This document shows positions 1-11,749 of a DNA stretch of 64,000 nt, piece by piece. The translations under genes and the position numbers were made by a program. The DNA comes from Endomychus coccineus. Taxonomy: Eukaryota > Arthropoda > Insecta > Coleoptera > Endomychidae. Each line of letters starts with the position of its first letter. Position 1 is the first letter of the stretch. The stretch lies in assembly GCA_958510875.1 (NCBI GenBank), contig OY294068.1, forward strand, positions 159,252,388 through 159,316,387, in the 5' to 3' direction. The notes beneath the pieces were generated by a model. That model was not told the origin of the DNA. It saw only the letters and a program-made list of their open reading frames with translations, and did not search any database.

Positions 1-300
1 GAAGTAAACAAATAAATCAGCTGACTGTATGCTGGGGAAAAATTCGTCAGCTGATGTGTTTTAATAGGCGAGCGGAGCTCACACCTACATATCGCGCCAC
101 ACATTTCACTGCGTCAGCTGACGGTTTTTCCACCGACATATACACAGCTGACGATTTTTTTTATTCAAAGAATTATGTAAACGATCATGTGACAAATTTT
201 CAATCGGGATAAAATAAAAAAATTTGTTTTTTTTTTTCAACGCGATTTCGTGGCTGCCGTTGGCCCACCCACCGCTGGTGCCGCAGCTGACGTGCACGAG
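1..300. promoter_or_regulatory. Cluster of five CAGCTG (E-box) motifs in a GC-richer stretch
   Basis: CAGCTG occurs at 18-23, 48-53, 115-120, 145-150 and 284-289. Most copies sit in a longer shared context, CAGCTGA(C/T), and the copy at 112-123 is the near-palindrome CGTCAGCTGACG. The stretch is richer in G+C and CpG than the AT-rich DNA that follows. CAGCTG is the class A E-box bound by bHLH proteins. The spacing and shared flanks suggest either a regulatory cluster upstream of a transcription start or a decayed internal repeat. No TATA box or initiator can be named with confidence. Confidence 0.35.
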
Positions 301-321
301 GCTTCATGACACAACTACCTG

Positions 322-843
322 AATCATTCGACGAATTATCGGTCGAGATGAAATTGGTCTCACAAATCTGTTACTAGCTCCCGGACTAACTGTTTTGTGT
401 ATCATGGAAGTAAGTGTGTTTCTGTACAGTTCACCTGAGCAAAATATGAATAATATTAATACGAACTGCATTTAATGATAATAGTTAATTTTGATTAAGT
501 AGCAATAAAGAACACATCTCAAGTTATTTGTTTAATGTTTTTAATATCTTTTTTGTTTCATTATTTTATTTTTAGTTATCTTTAAATTATAGAATTTATT
601 GGATTCATATATGAATCAAATTCAATATTTTTGAAATCGACATAATATGCAAATATTGTGACTCGTAAGTACATATCATTGTCAATGTTTGTTATGTTTC
701 ATCGATGAACGTATACGCTGCAGACTTTACAACAAGTATTAAATGAATCGAATTTATTTGAGTTAGGCATTGTATTTAATGTAACATTGGTTTCCAATGC
801 AGAGAAAAGAATCCCCGTCGAGGCCTGATGGAATTATAAAATA
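322..843 (+). other. Possible exon pair with a strong splice donor (speculative)
   Basis: An open frame runs from about 322 to 409 and ends in ATGGAA followed by a consensus donor GTAAGT at 410-415. A plausible acceptor (pyrimidine-rich tract, then AATGCAG) ends at 802. Joining 409 to 803 keeps the frame open for 13 more codons to a TAA near 843, giving a tail that contains ESPSRPDG. The segment lies just downstream of the CAGCTG cluster. The peptide is short and matches no family I know, so this may be chance. A transcript read across 409/803 would settle it. Confidence 0.15.
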
Positions 844-2153
844 AATCTACAAAGAGTTTCGGATCTTGAGGGAATGTAAACAAAAATGGTTGAAACAGCA
901 TAATATTAAATTCGAACAAATAAGTAATTCTTTCTTTTGGTGCTCTTTGAAGAATGTGTGCCGTCTAAAATACACATTAGAAGTATTTTTGAGTTGTAAT
1001 GTAATACCAATCTGAAAATTCGATCTCGGCCATTATTCATTTATTTTGAATAGAAACAGCCATTACGTGATGTAAATTCATTCTAAGTTATGATGAAATA
1101 ACTATCAAAAGTTTCATTTTCACAAATTTGATGAAAAAAAAGTAACTTACACCTTTGCTTCTTCAAACAAATATTAGGTACAATATCACTTTGTAGTATT
1201 TGTTGTTCTTAGCGAAACTGTAGCTATATTTATTCACTAAATTAGTGAAAATCAAGCCTTTGATAGTTATTTTATTTGAGTTTGAATAACCTTCATTTCC
1301 GTCGCTTCCGGTTGTACCGGAAGTTGACACCAATATAGCCACTTCAAACAGAAATTTATATTTTTTATCGCTTCTGTAGATTCCTCATGGTTTTTGAGAT
1401 GATCCCCATGTGCTCTCTCTATACCCAAGACTAGTCAGATTATTCAAACATTTTTGATATTTTTTTTATATGTAACTACATCTTTGAAATTGATAAATTC
1501 ATCATTTTTAATGTCACGTGATCATTTCCGAGTTTGAGGAAGAAAAAGGATGAATATTTATTTTGGTGTACTCGTTATTGGGGAATATTTAGAGGCACGT
1601 TTATAATAGGTGTTCAAGTACTAATAAATAAAAGTATAATTCATGTAATTTCGAAGGTATATTTCAATTCATTTGGATATTTTGTCTTTGGGAATATTTG
1701 ATCAGATGGTAAATTTACACCTGATTCGTTTCGTTTAACATCTTACCACCAAGGGTTTCCTGAAACGTTAGTTCCTTTTAATTGTTGTGCTCAAATTCTA
1801 GGAATTACATATATCAAATACTGTCAATTTCCAAAGTTTGATTGTATGTGTCTAAAAATTCTGATTTATTTTCTGTTCTGTATATATGTGACAAAATTAT
1901 GATATCCTGAATTATAGTTTACAGTAAGCTATTAGAAAAAAAATCATTTTCTATATTCCATTTTAGAAGGTTTCGTGAAAATAATGACAGCTGTAATTTG
2001 CACTCCCCAGAAATGTATGACAAATTCAATTTACAATTTTGAATAGCTATTATCCACAGAATTCTCATCACAACCAAAATTTCCAAGCAGCGGTATCGCG
2101 TTTTCGGGCACATGTTACTACATGTTTCGGGATCTACTGAAACACCTCGTTTT
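844..2153. other. AT-rich non-coding DNA
   Basis: Apart from the inverted repeat listed at 1096-1272 I see only AT-rich sequence with no credible coding frame. The small open frame on the minus strand near 1919-2113 has no recognisable content. Confidence 0.5.
1096..1272. repeat. Small foldback repeat (MITE-like)
   Basis: Arms at 1096-1135 and 1233-1272 are reverse complements at roughly 80-85 percent identity. Both carry ATAACTATCAAA at the outer end and an ATTTTCAC block further in. The whole unit is about 177 bp with a loop of about 97 bp. Size and symmetry fit a miniature inverted-repeat element, but no clear target duplication is visible, so the outer ends are approximate. Confidence 0.45.
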
Positions 2154-2263
2154 CAAGTATATTATAATGCCAACCATGAAAAATATGTTTCACATTGGTA
2201 ATTCATCAATTAAAAATTGAGAATTAATTGAAAAAAAAAATTGTCACCGTTATAATATACTTG
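2154..2263. repeat. 110-bp foldback with 14-bp perfect terminal arms
   Basis: CAAGTATATTATAA at 2154-2167 is exactly inverted at 2250-2263. The interior has a second, imperfect inverted block around AATTAAAAATTGAGAATT. The structure resembles a very short MITE, and no coding content is present. Confidence 0.4.
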
Positions 2264-2408
2264 GAAATAAGATGCATTAGTAGACATCGCCGGACGGGTA
2301 ACAAGAAATTAGTCAAAGAATTCAAAGCTTTAATTGAAAATAAAAGTAAAATATATATGAATATCTATATATTCATATATTTACTATGTATGTAAAACGT
2401 AATTAACT

Positions 2409-2810
2409 TTAGAAGAGTTCACACTGCGAATACACAATGACACAATGATAAGTATCCCTTATTTCATAGAATTCCAGTGGATTAGGAGATATAATAACAA
2501 AATGAAACTGGACCTTAATTGAAAGGAAAACTTTTTTTTGGAATGATTCCTTGTACACACAATCGTGAGGGTTAGACTGACTAAGACCTGGGGTGATACC
2601 ATGCATTGCTACCACCTTCCCGTTATCTCTTTTTGCTACGTGGTTTTGCATATTTTCGAAATCATCAGAACTTGTGTTTGCAATTTCCTCCTTGAGTGTT
2701 TCGTATTTTTTTTGTTTACCTTCAAATGACCGATATTGCCTCGTTCGATTATGCCCCAAGGCACTTTTAATACAAGCATTTGTTACAACCAAGCTTCCAC
2801 CTAACGTCAC
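2409..2810 (-). CDS. Unassigned open frame, 133 codons
   Basis: This is the longest uninterrupted frame in the left 10 kb that is not clearly a transposon. The N-terminal two thirds is hydrophilic and charged (KKYETLKEEIANTSSDDFEN), the C-terminal third hydrophobic and less protein-like. I do not recognise a domain. The + strand is also open over part of the region (2593-2823), which suggests low stop density rather than selection. It could be an exon, a transposon piece or chance. Confidence 0.2.
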   Translation of the reverse strand: MTLGGSLVVTNACIKSALGHNRTRQYRSFEGKQKKYETLKEEIANTSSDDFENMQNHVAKRDNGKVVAMHGITPGLSQSNPHDCVYKESFQKKVFLSIKVQFHFVIISPNPLEFYEIRDTYHCVIVYSQCELF

Positions 2811-3008
2811 AGCTAAATTTTAATCGCACTATATGAAGGACACTTCGAAAACTGAAAGGTAATACCGTTTATAGGTTCCTTAAAATAATGGAAAAATCAA
2901 ACTATTCACCTGAAAATCAACATAAGAATAAACTCCAAATTCCGAAGAACAGAAAATGAATTATTTTTAAGATCAACATTCTGAGTAGATTGTCTCAATT
3001 CTTTATTT

Positions 3009-3208
3009 NNNNNNNNNNNNNNNNNNNNNNNNNNNNNNNNNNNNNNNNNNNNNNNNNNNNNNNNNNNNNNNNNNNNNNNNNNNNNNNNNNNNNNNNNNNN
3101 NNNNNNNNNNNNNNNNNNNNNNNNNNNNNNNNNNNNNNNNNNNNNNNNNNNNNNNNNNNNNNNNNNNNNNNNNNNNNNNNNNNNNNNNNNNNNNNNNNNN
3201 NNNNNNNN
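3009..3208. other. Assembly gap (200 N)
   Basis: A run of exactly 200 N. This is likely a fixed-size scaffold gap, so the true distance is unknown. Open frames that appear to cross it are artefacts. Confidence 0.99.
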
Positions 3209-4030
3209 ATTGACACAAGCATGTATTGTTTTTTATTGGGATTCCAGCTGGATATGCGTTGTGAATACAACAGTGACATAATAACGGTGTATTTGTTTAT
3301 CGCCCGAATCAATGAACAAAGCTGTCCATGCGGAACGAAAATGGCATATATAGTGCAATATTGAAACATGCATATTAACACGAATAATAACTACACATGC
3401 ATTACGGATATTAATAAAACAATACATCAACAATATGCTACTGGTGATTCATTCATTAACTAACTTTTGCCGCAATCACGTCGTTCGCGTCCCATAAATC
3501 AAGACCTTCCAATGATATGATTATTATGAAATACGTATTGACTACTGAATAACATTTTCTTTACAAATGGCGTAGGATTTTGAACCGCTTATTTCACTCA
3601 CCGGATTAGAGGACGGAACTTCTTTATAACTGTTTAGAATTTCGGGATTACATGCTTTCTTATTTGTGGCACACTCTCAGGTTCTCTTTACCACGAAACC
3701 AACCTCAAGCAGATTGTACTATTGTAAGTGTCAGAGCTTACTAGATTTCATTGTCTTCGTGAAAATATTAGAATAGTTCTGAGGAACGGAAATACTTCCT
3801 TAAGGAATTCACGGTGCTCTGAAGATGACACCCAAATAGTATGAACAATGTGGTGTGTAGATGTTATTCGAAGAGCGAATTGAGTTGGTCGTGTAGTTGG
3901 TGATATTGTACAAAGTTATCATAAAGTAAGGGATATATTCCAACTTATTATATATTTTTAACAAATCAAATCAATAACAAAAAGTAAATGATATCCAGTT
4001 GCTTACGTAATGCGATTTCTGATGTCAAAC
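3209..4030. other. Non-coding DNA between gap and transposase relic
   Basis: No credible coding frame, RNA gene or repeat was seen in this stretch. Confidence 0.4.
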
Positions 4031-4035
4031 AGTAG

Positions 4036-4400
4036 TTACCTCAAATGCTCGATATGACCTCCATTTTGTTGTTGTAAAATAAGCAACCATTCCTCCAAAT
4101 TGTATACAGCACTATTCAACATTTCTGATTCAATTGAATTTGCATTGAGTCCTTCAATTCCTCCAGCGTTGTTGGCCTTGTTCTACACACCAAATTTTCA
4201 AAATAACGTAACAGTCAGTAATCCGCTGTAACATCAAGCGATCTTGGTGTTCACGAATTTTCAAAATGTCTGCTTATAACACGATCTTGAAAAATCGCAG
4301 TTAACAGTCCTTTAATTGGTCGGTAAATATGCGGAGGTGCTTCATCCTGCATAAAAATTATGTCCGTATGTCCCGATAATTAATTATGACATTTATTGTT
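4036..4400 (-). pseudogene. IS630/Tc1/mariner-superfamily transposase, C-terminal relic
   Basis: The minus strand encodes, with frameshifts and stops, the C-terminal half of an arthropod DDE transposase. FMQDEAPPH is the family's second catalytic-Asp block, usually (Q/M)QDGAPPH. It is followed by a degraded form of the usual PRSPDLTPLDF block, then CRTRPTTLEELKDS, and finally NGGHIEHLR before a TAA at 4036-4038, a common end for this group. The catalytic core is broken and the N-terminal DNA-binding half is not visible to the right, so the copy cannot encode active protein. Assignment is by motif order. Confidence 0.75.
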
Positions 4401-4620
4401 CAATGACTCTTTGAATCTCGTATAGAATGTTGATAGGTATCAACTTTCTATGTACGAGGGAAACGATTAATTGATCAACAGTGTTTTAATATTGAAAATG
4501 GTTTTAAGTCCCTAGTAATCCGTGAAAACGTTTACGGTTGCGTTTGCTTCATGACGTAGATGCATAATAGATCGGGCGGTACGACTAATACCGAGCGTTA
4601 TATATTATAGGTATTCCAAT

Positions 4621-4730
4621 CCGAAAAGGTATCATGAACCCTTGATTTCGAAAGCCTGTAATAATGTGATCTTATCCGAGAAGGTATCATGAACTCCTAA
4701 TTTCGAAAGTCTGCAATAACGTGATCTTAC
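4621..4730. repeat. Two tandem copies of a 55-bp unit
   Basis: Units at 4621-4675 and 4676-4730 both begin CCGA(A/G)AAGGTATCATGAAC and both end near GTGATCTTA. They differ at about eight positions. A local tandem duplication. Confidence 0.7.
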
Positions 4731-4984
4731 AGGTGCGGTAGTATACATCGAGACTTTGGTCCCTTATATTAATTTGTACAATAAAGGTTGTTTCGTGAGT
4801 GTGATTTATTTTAATGCCACAAGGGGTCTTAAAACTATTAGAAATATTCACGTAGGAGCCAATATTGGCTGAGTTCTTGGCGTTTAAGCCTCGGATTGGG
4901 TGCATTGGCCCATGTTTGGGCCGAAATTGAAATATCAGCCTGAGCTGAGCCTTGGTGTAGCAGTCAGGTCTTACAAGGTTTTCA

Positions 4985-5135
4985 TTCACCTAGTGTCGGC
5001 TCTCTTGTACCTAACCAAGGCTCAGGCATCTCAAACCTCTAATCAAGCCTCGGCTTTCCAGTCTCTAACCAAAGCTCAGCCAGACTTGAGATCCCGGTTC
5101 TCAGTCTCTGTCGAAGCCTCAGCCAGACCTTATTA
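4985..5135. repeat. Degenerate minisatellite, CTAACCAAGGCTCAGCC-like units
   Basis: Variants of TCTCTAACCAAAGCTCAGCC recur about every 25-30 bp, for example near 5008, 5035, 5063 and 5105. The open frame across it (4900-5136) is a by-product of the repeat. Confidence 0.45.
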
Positions 5136-5304
5136 ATCGGTACTATATCGATACACGGAAATACATTTGTAGTGTATAGTAATGTTGTCTCTCCATGTTG
5201 GTCCATTATTCAATTGCTGTATGACATGGTTATCATTCATTACTTTATACATTGATTGATATATATTAATCAATGCTTTATATATCAAATCGAAAAGCTA
5301 AATT

Positions 5305-5380
5305 ATAATTCGTCGGTTGGCGTAATCCATGGCATGCGCGTCTAGTAACTCGTAGGTCGAAGGTTCAAATCAAAGTGTTA
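5305..5380 (+). repeat. tRNA-like SINE head with A and B box-like blocks
   Basis: GGTTGGCGTAATCCATGGC resembles a polymerase III A box and, about 35 bp on, GGTCGAAGGTTCAAATC resembles a B box. The distance is right for a tRNA-derived promoter, but the acceptor ends do not pair well, so I call it a SINE head and not a tRNA gene. The sequence downstream to about 5560 may be the SINE body; no tail repeat or target duplication was identified. Confidence 0.5.
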
Positions 5381-6070
5381 ATTGATATATGTTTCCTTAC
5401 AGTGCAACACCAAGAGAATAGAATAAAAATAACGAAAAAAATTTGTTCCACCCGGTTTTTGCAGAATTAGGCCAAGATTGCTTCTTATTTCTTGAAGCTA
5501 GGCTATAAGCCCTTGGGTTCCGAGGTTCCTGAGCTGCAAGCCTCCGCCAAAGTTGCTTAGGTTTAGGTATCTACATTTACGTCGTTTACTATGTGAACTG
5601 CGAAAATGTCGAAGCCACTATCATCCAATGTTCAACAAATGGCATTTTCAACAGTAAATCCGTTGGAGAGTGAATCAAAAATCAGTCAAGAATCAAAAAA
5701 TTGAATCAAGTTATTTTTGGTATATTCCAATACAACGACCATATCATATAGATAGACGAATAGATTTATTAGTACTGGTGCCAATCTACAATTGAATGTA
5801 CATGTCATAAGCTCGATGTTACGTATGGTATGTTCATATTTTGATAGATACACAGTGGTATTTTCTAAATCCACTCAATTCAAAATGAAATAACACACAT
5901 TTGAATATTAAATAAGAGACAGATATTTAAAATACCACTATGTGGTAGTACCTGCTCCAACAGTCATATGTTCATAAAAGTACTGAATATTTAAAAAACA
6001 ATAAGTAGTGAACAAATTAAAAATAGCATAATAATACGTTAACATTCTCAAATTTTATAATTATTGGTGA
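5381..6070. other. No gene seen
   Basis: AT-rich sequence after the SINE head. A short minus-strand frame at 5686-5874 has no recognisable content. Confidence 0.4.
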
Positions 6071-6074
6071 TTAT

Positions 6075-7285
6075 ACAATTTGGTCGTTGAGAAATTCGTT
6101 TAGTGAGTAGTAGCACTTGCTGACTAAAAATGCTAAATGAGAGTTCATCTAATTGTTGAAGATTCCTTGGTTATTTGTTAAATATAATTTTTCCAACATA
6201 TATAGGAGATTTTTCAAATTTAGTAGTGGAATGCCTTCCAATAAGTAGAGATTTCTTATTGCTTGTTTCATAACTATGGGTATTGCCGTTAGTTAAATGT
6301 TTGTCTATATTGCTTCAAATAAAATTTAATAATTTTGGAATATAAATAGATGAAAATGTTGGCAATTTCTTTTTTATGAATGTATCCCTCACGGGTTCCC
6401 GAGGATTAAGTTTGAGTATCAATTTAATATTTTGTTTTTGAATCATAAAAATTCGAGTACAATCAACAGCATTCTCCTCAAGATAACATTGTATTGCAAG
6501 TGACTGTAAACCAAGGGATAATATATTCCTATCAAAGCATCCCTATTGGACCTAGTTGACAATTGCGTAAGTGCAAAGGAAGTTTTGTTAAGTTTTTTAC
6601 AAACTAAGTTAATTTGTAGTTGTTTCCAATTTAGTTCATTATCAGTGATAATTTTTAAGAATTTTGCTTAGGATGAGGCCAACCAGCATGAACTGCATTT
6701 CAGATGTAGTAGTTTGTTTTTCGCAACTGAGAATAATAGTTTTGTTTAAGTCAAAATAAGGTTGTTGCTATTGCATCGTTCTTTGAAGCTCATTGCTATT
6801 GAAGACGCTGCAGCCGATAGCTCCTTATTGTCTAATGCGGCTATGGCTAACGCCAAGTCATCCGCAAAGAAGACGAGTTTTCCTTTCAATATGAGTTTTG
6901 GCAAGTCGTTTCCGTAGAGTAGGAAAATTAACGGTCCAATTGCTGGACCGTGCGGAACTCCTGTACTGTTTTATATTCGAAATACCACGCATGGCCTACT
7001 CTAACGCGCAAATCCCTTGAAGCAACATATGAGCTTAGCCACTCAAGAATGGGCTCTCTAAATCCTAAATTGTAAAGTTTATCACTGATAAATTTAAAGC
7101 TTAATGTATCGAACGCTAGTAATAAGTCAAAGAGAAGAGGCATGCCACAGCCCTGTCTTCGTCTAATTTTCTATTAACAAAATTGATGATGTCAGTAGTT
7201 TCACTTTCAGTAATTCTGTCTTCACGAAATCCATGTTGTTAACTTTGAAAATAATGAGGAAAAATTCTGGAACGTGAAATATGCT
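6075..7285 (-). pseudogene. Non-LTR retrotransposon (jockey-like LINE), RT core to C-terminus
   Basis: Read on the minus strand from about 7270 the order is that of a LINE reverse transcriptase. QHGFREDRITESETTDIINF comes first, then DLLLAFDTLSF (the first catalytic Asp block), KLYNLGF, GVPHGPAIGPLIFLLY and the active-site LVFFADDLALAI near 6840-6870. After a gap come the LINE C-terminal stretches SNIDKHLTNGNTHSYET and FEKSPIYVGKIIFN, ending near YYSLNEFL at about 6090. Several frameshifts and stops break the frame. The endonuclease domain is absent, as in a 5'-truncated insertion. The catalytic FADD is intact, but the copy cannot be translated whole. Confidence 0.85.
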
Positions 7286-7289
7286 GATT

Positions 7290-9340
7290 GTCCAGCAGGT
7301 TTCATTTCTGGTGTAGAGCTAACATTTTCCACAAAAACAAAGGACGTCGATTATCATGGTGAATGAATCGAAAAAACTCCTTAACTTGGTTTGAAGTCCA
7401 GGTTTCAGTGAATTTATAAGAACCCGCCACCATCGTGATTGATAATGTTTGTTATCACAGTGCTGTGATGAATGATATCCCATCAAGTGCCTCCGAAAAA
7501 TTGGTAAGTAGGAACAATATATACTAGGATGAAACATTCTTGAATCCACAGTTGCTGGACTTGCACAGTAGAAATAAGCCACATCCAGTACTACATCCGT
7601 AGCTGATACGTTAAATGAAAGATATGGCCAACGAGTGCTTTGTCTATCCCCTGAACATTGCATTCCCAACCCTACTGAAATCACCTGGGGCATAACTGAA
7701 AGCTATCACGTTGTTCAGATCAGGAAAATTCAATGGCTATCTGGAAACAGGCAACACCAAAAATGTGGACCCAGACTATCCGACATGAGCTGAATAATTC
7801 TGTGTTATTTTTAATGTACTGACTGTAGAAAATTTAAAGGGAAATGATATTTATTACTTTAATGTGATTGTGTTAGATATACTTCTGACGATGTTTATGT
7901 GTAACGAAACATGTTAAGTGAACATATCAAAGTTCAATAAGTGTAATCTCCTTCCAAATTAATTTAGAAATCTTTCCTCAATGTTATTATGGATAATATC
8001 AATGTCCTGGTATTGTGAAGTGCTATCCGGGGAGGATATAATTTCATATTCCCCATTTTATCACGTGCAGTATAACCGATGTAATTAATAAAAGCCATAG
8101 CGATACCCCTTCCCGTCTACATGAGTTCACAAGTTTCCGAACATTGACTGGTTAATAATTAATATGGCATCATGAGGACGTTATGTTAATTAAAAAAGCA
8201 TTATGCTCGCGGCGGAATCTTGCAAAAACTGAATTATTAAATGCAATAAAAACTTTTCTGTTAAACTCCTCGCTCCATTCTATTGTAATTAAAAGTCTGA
8301 GGAGTTTTCCCTTAACTACCTGGAATCCAAAATTAATTCAACCCACCCTAATTTAATAGGAGTATGCAATCAACTTTATATAAAATTGTACTCTAACTTG
8401 TGGTTAAATTGACTAGAAACTTTATCGTGCAAGTTAAACTCATTACTATTACGCTCAGGATAATACAGTAACTTGCTGAAATAAGATTTCAGTTCCGTTC
8501 TGAAATCTAAAATGGAGGTTTAATTCCAACACAAGGGGTTATAGCAAGTTGTCGATAATACGCCTCTCTTCATGTCGTTAGCAGCAACAACCACATGCTT
8601 ATGAACTTGTTGTTTTCCTTTTTCATTCCCATAGTTGTAGTTAGAATACATATTTTATCAACTAACATAATTACGCTACAATTTGTATCTAATATCCTTG
8701 ATATCTGATGAAGTTGGCTTCGACTTCATGTAAATCCATAATATCATTAAGGAAAGGTTGTTGAAATAAGAGAAGGGAGACTGAACTCGAACTTTAGTGC
8801 ATCAGCTTAGCATGTTTCGATATCGTCAGAATTATTTCTGACACTCACATCATAGGTATTTTTTTGAGGCGGTACCGTATCATATAATAAATTACCGAAA
8901 AGTTGGCTTCATTCTGTGTACTTCCCCTTATTTTGTATCAAACTGAAAATTTAAGATTTTCAAAGTTCACAGAGCGGTATTTTAAACTACTTCGACACAA
9001 TATCACTAAATTTGAGGATAATACCTAGAGCAAAACATTTTTTTCTAATAATGCATCATGTTATTTATTTGCTTTCGGAAAGCTTCCGTTACTCCAATAC
9101 TTTGAGTGCTACCATGGAATATTGATATAGGAATCATCTGTGAACGTCATTCATTTTTCACATTTTGAATGGTTGTTGCCATAATATTTTCATGCGAGAT
9201 AATCGTTTTTTCCATTACAATATGAAATTCGATAATTTTTCCGCCTCAACTTTGTCGTTCACTATCGAGTTTTTTGTGAAACATACGACTTTATGCGGTG
9301 GTTGACAAGGTCTCCTATGATATAGTGGCTATTATTGCTG
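7290..9340. other. Mostly featureless; one weak hammerhead-like core near 7885
   Basis: The minus-strand frame at 7319-7693 (124 codons) lies just upstream of the LINE relic and matches nothing I know. At 7885-7915 on the + strand CTGACGA is followed by a 3-bp stem (GTT/AAC) and GAAAC, resembling a PLE hammerhead core in decay. Nothing else could be supported. Confidence 0.35.
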
Positions 9341-9344
9341 ATGT

Positions 9345-10245
9345 TCTACAGTTGTCTGTCTTGTACTAACTTAATTTTTGCTCCATATCAACGATCTTCT
9401 GGAAATGACCTATTGTCCCGTACACAGGTTTGCAGATGATGATACATTTTATACCCGTTTCTCATCTAGAGCTCTTATATCATCCGATGGAGCGAGAAGA
9501 GCGTGAAAATTCCAAGTTTACGCAATAAATGAATATCTGACTATTTGGAAATAGGGATCTGATCATCTAAGTAGAGTTTTATGCAACCAAAACTGAAAAT
9601 GTATTTTCTCCATATAGGCGGAACCACAATGCTCAATATTATGATGCCAAGTGAAACAAAAATTCGCATGAAGTCCTCCATATCCATGCCGGTATCACCT
9701 CCAACAGCACCATCTCATGGGACGCTACATTGCGAAAACCACTTTACAAAATTTGGTTTTCTATTTCATGTCAAGAGCTACTTCATATCCCAGCTATAAG
9801 CTTCAGAGCACAGATTCAGCCTGGAGTAATGTTCACATGTTTGAAGTTCAGCTCTCAAACATACGGTGATGCTCTTAGATTTTATTTAGAAGAGAGCTAT
9901 TTATCTGATTGGTGATGGCACACTTACTAATTCATTGACCGCTCCAGAACATCGTAGAACGGTGAGAGCTTGCTCATTTCTATAAATATTTTCATGATCG
10001 GTGTTTATCAGAAATCTCATGGTTTATTTCATCATTACAGATTCCAGGTAGGCGGACTAGAAGAGCTCAGGGTAGTTACACCTTCATTGTCAAGTTCGAG
10101 ACCTGGCGCACTTCTCTCTGTCAGACCTCATTATTCTATCGAACAGCCTAGTGAGGCCATTTTTTATAAATATAACCTATAATCTCCAAACATTCGAGGA
10201 TAATTCCAATGCGTATCTCCTCCCCCAAGATTCCATCGCTGACTC
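9345..10245 (+). pseudogene. Non-LTR retrotransposon, RT palm to C-terminus
   Basis: HINDLLEMT followed by RFADDDTFYT near 9425-9460 is the reverse-transcriptase active-site region (usual form FADD). INEYLTIWK follows, and at 9970-10140 a LINE C-terminal segment reads HFYKYFHDRCLSEISWF and then SLCQTSLFYRTA, with NLQTFEDN beyond a frameshift. Stops interrupt the frame many times. The relic at 57.6 kb carries an adjacent RT segment ending in LHINFLLEL and may be the same family. Confidence 0.75.
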
Positions 10246-10925
10246 ACCAGATGTTTTTCCTTTCGTGTAGTCAAAATAGGGAAAAAAATTCTCCAGTATT
10301 TGTGAGACATTTTTTCAATGTTTTATGTATCGCGCAAGAATGTAATAAACAAATACTAAACCATCAAGAACAAGTCTATGACACTTGGTTGATGATGAAA
10401 TATCAAAATGTTGGTGTAGTTTTGTATTTTGGCAAGAATCTCTCAATTTAATGGATATTCCCAGCATGATACGTGAAACACAGGGAAACAGTAAATGAAA
10501 TTAAAAATCTAAAGCTGGGAGCTATTCGCGATGACACTCAAATGTGAGATCGTTGACTGGAAGATCATCCCTGTCCGTCCAGCCAAAGTATCTTACGTGA
10601 CATTGGGACACAAAAAACTCCTTCATTCTTCCAAAAATTAATAATAAATTCAATTGTTTTATATTTTCTACGGCTTTTATACTCAGTTTGAATGCATTAC
10701 CTAATATTTCTCGATAGCAGCGTGCGTCATTTGAAAATTTATATTTTAAGACTTTTCTGGAGGTTAGAATATTTTTGATGTCGACTTGTTATAGTGAATT
10801 AAGCTCCAAAAGTGCAATTAAGATAATGAGAAAAATCTAAATAACAAAATAATATGGTGTGATCCGTTAAAAATATCAGTTTTGGGAACAATTGTTTGGA
10901 ACATTATCACTCAATGCGCTATTAA
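10246..10925. other. No gene seen
   Basis: No supported feature. The frame at 10209-10451 has no recognisable content. Confidence 0.4.
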
Positions 10926-10929
10926 ATTA

Positions 10930-11745
10930 AATTAGATTTGTATGGGGCTTATGGACTAGTAGCCTTACCATCGCAACCTTTGCTCTATTGTGTATGCCTT
11001 CTTGTTATGTCAGAGTTCCCTTTCTAGACCCATCTTTATTACCAGACTCCATAAGCTAGACCTCAGGTCCTGCATATAATGAGAGGGTTGTGGTTTTTTC
11101 TTCCCTGTCGTTGAGAACCTTAGCCTTGTTAGGCCTTCGCAGAAGTACATAGGGTTGTATCTGCCAGTCCGATGTTGTTCATGTGTTTGTTGAGTCTACA
11201 ATGCCCTGTCGGAGCACAACCATGATTCTAGTTAATCTTCTATTCTAGCTTAGTAGGTACTCCGTGAATGTTGACGATGGTTGTTTAACGAACACCATTC
11301 TCGAGATTGATTTTTCAACCAAGTACTGTTATATGATTTGCGCAGCGCTTTCACTATACCACAGAAGGGTTCTGAACCTATTAGAGCCCTACTGTTCCTT
11401 CTCGGGCCAGTGAATCAGCCTTTTCGTTGCGTTTGTAGGATGTGTGACCTGGTACACAGACTATAGAGACAGTCTGTTCTGACTACCCACCTCTTGTAGG
11501 GTTTTTAAGCAGTCCCAGACAAGTTTGGAATTGAGCTGTGAGGAACTAAATGCTTTTATAGCCTCGTGGATGTCAGAGTACATGGCGATGGTTCTCCCCT
11601 GAAATTCTTGCCTCAATAGCTCTTCGGCACAGTGATGTATTGCAGTAACTCTTGGAATATCGTCACGTGTTTGCCCAAACTCAGTGAGATTCTTGTATTT
11701 GACTTGGCTCAATGCCCTAACGAACTTAATAAATTTCATCCTTCA
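10930..11745 (-). pseudogene. LINE fragment with RNase H domain
   Basis: The minus strand encodes an RNase H segment typical of I/R1-type LINEs. TIAMYSDIHEAIKAFSSSQL corresponds to the usual IYSDSQAALKAL block, SKLVWDCLKTL follows, and then VPGHTSYKRNEKADSLAR (usual VPGHSGIxGNExADxLAR). Beyond a gap, TGHCRLNKHMNNIGLADTTL is the start of the C-terminal cysteine region. Stops and frameshifts follow. The usual Asp of the SDSQ block is retained (SDIH). Inactive remnant. Confidence 0.8.
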
Positions 11746-11749
11746 ATTT

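Noticed and set aside
2990..3381. Open frames on both strands across the N run
   Set aside because: They exist only because N codons are not stops; the real sequence is unknown.
5305..5380. A functional tRNA gene
   Set aside because: Box-like blocks are present, but acceptor and anticodon stems do not form; a SINE head is more likely.
8814..8829. CTGACGA...GAAAC on the minus strand, hammerhead-like
   Set aside because: There is no room for stem II between the two core blocks, so no fold is possible. At most it is the remnant of a PLE terminal repeat.
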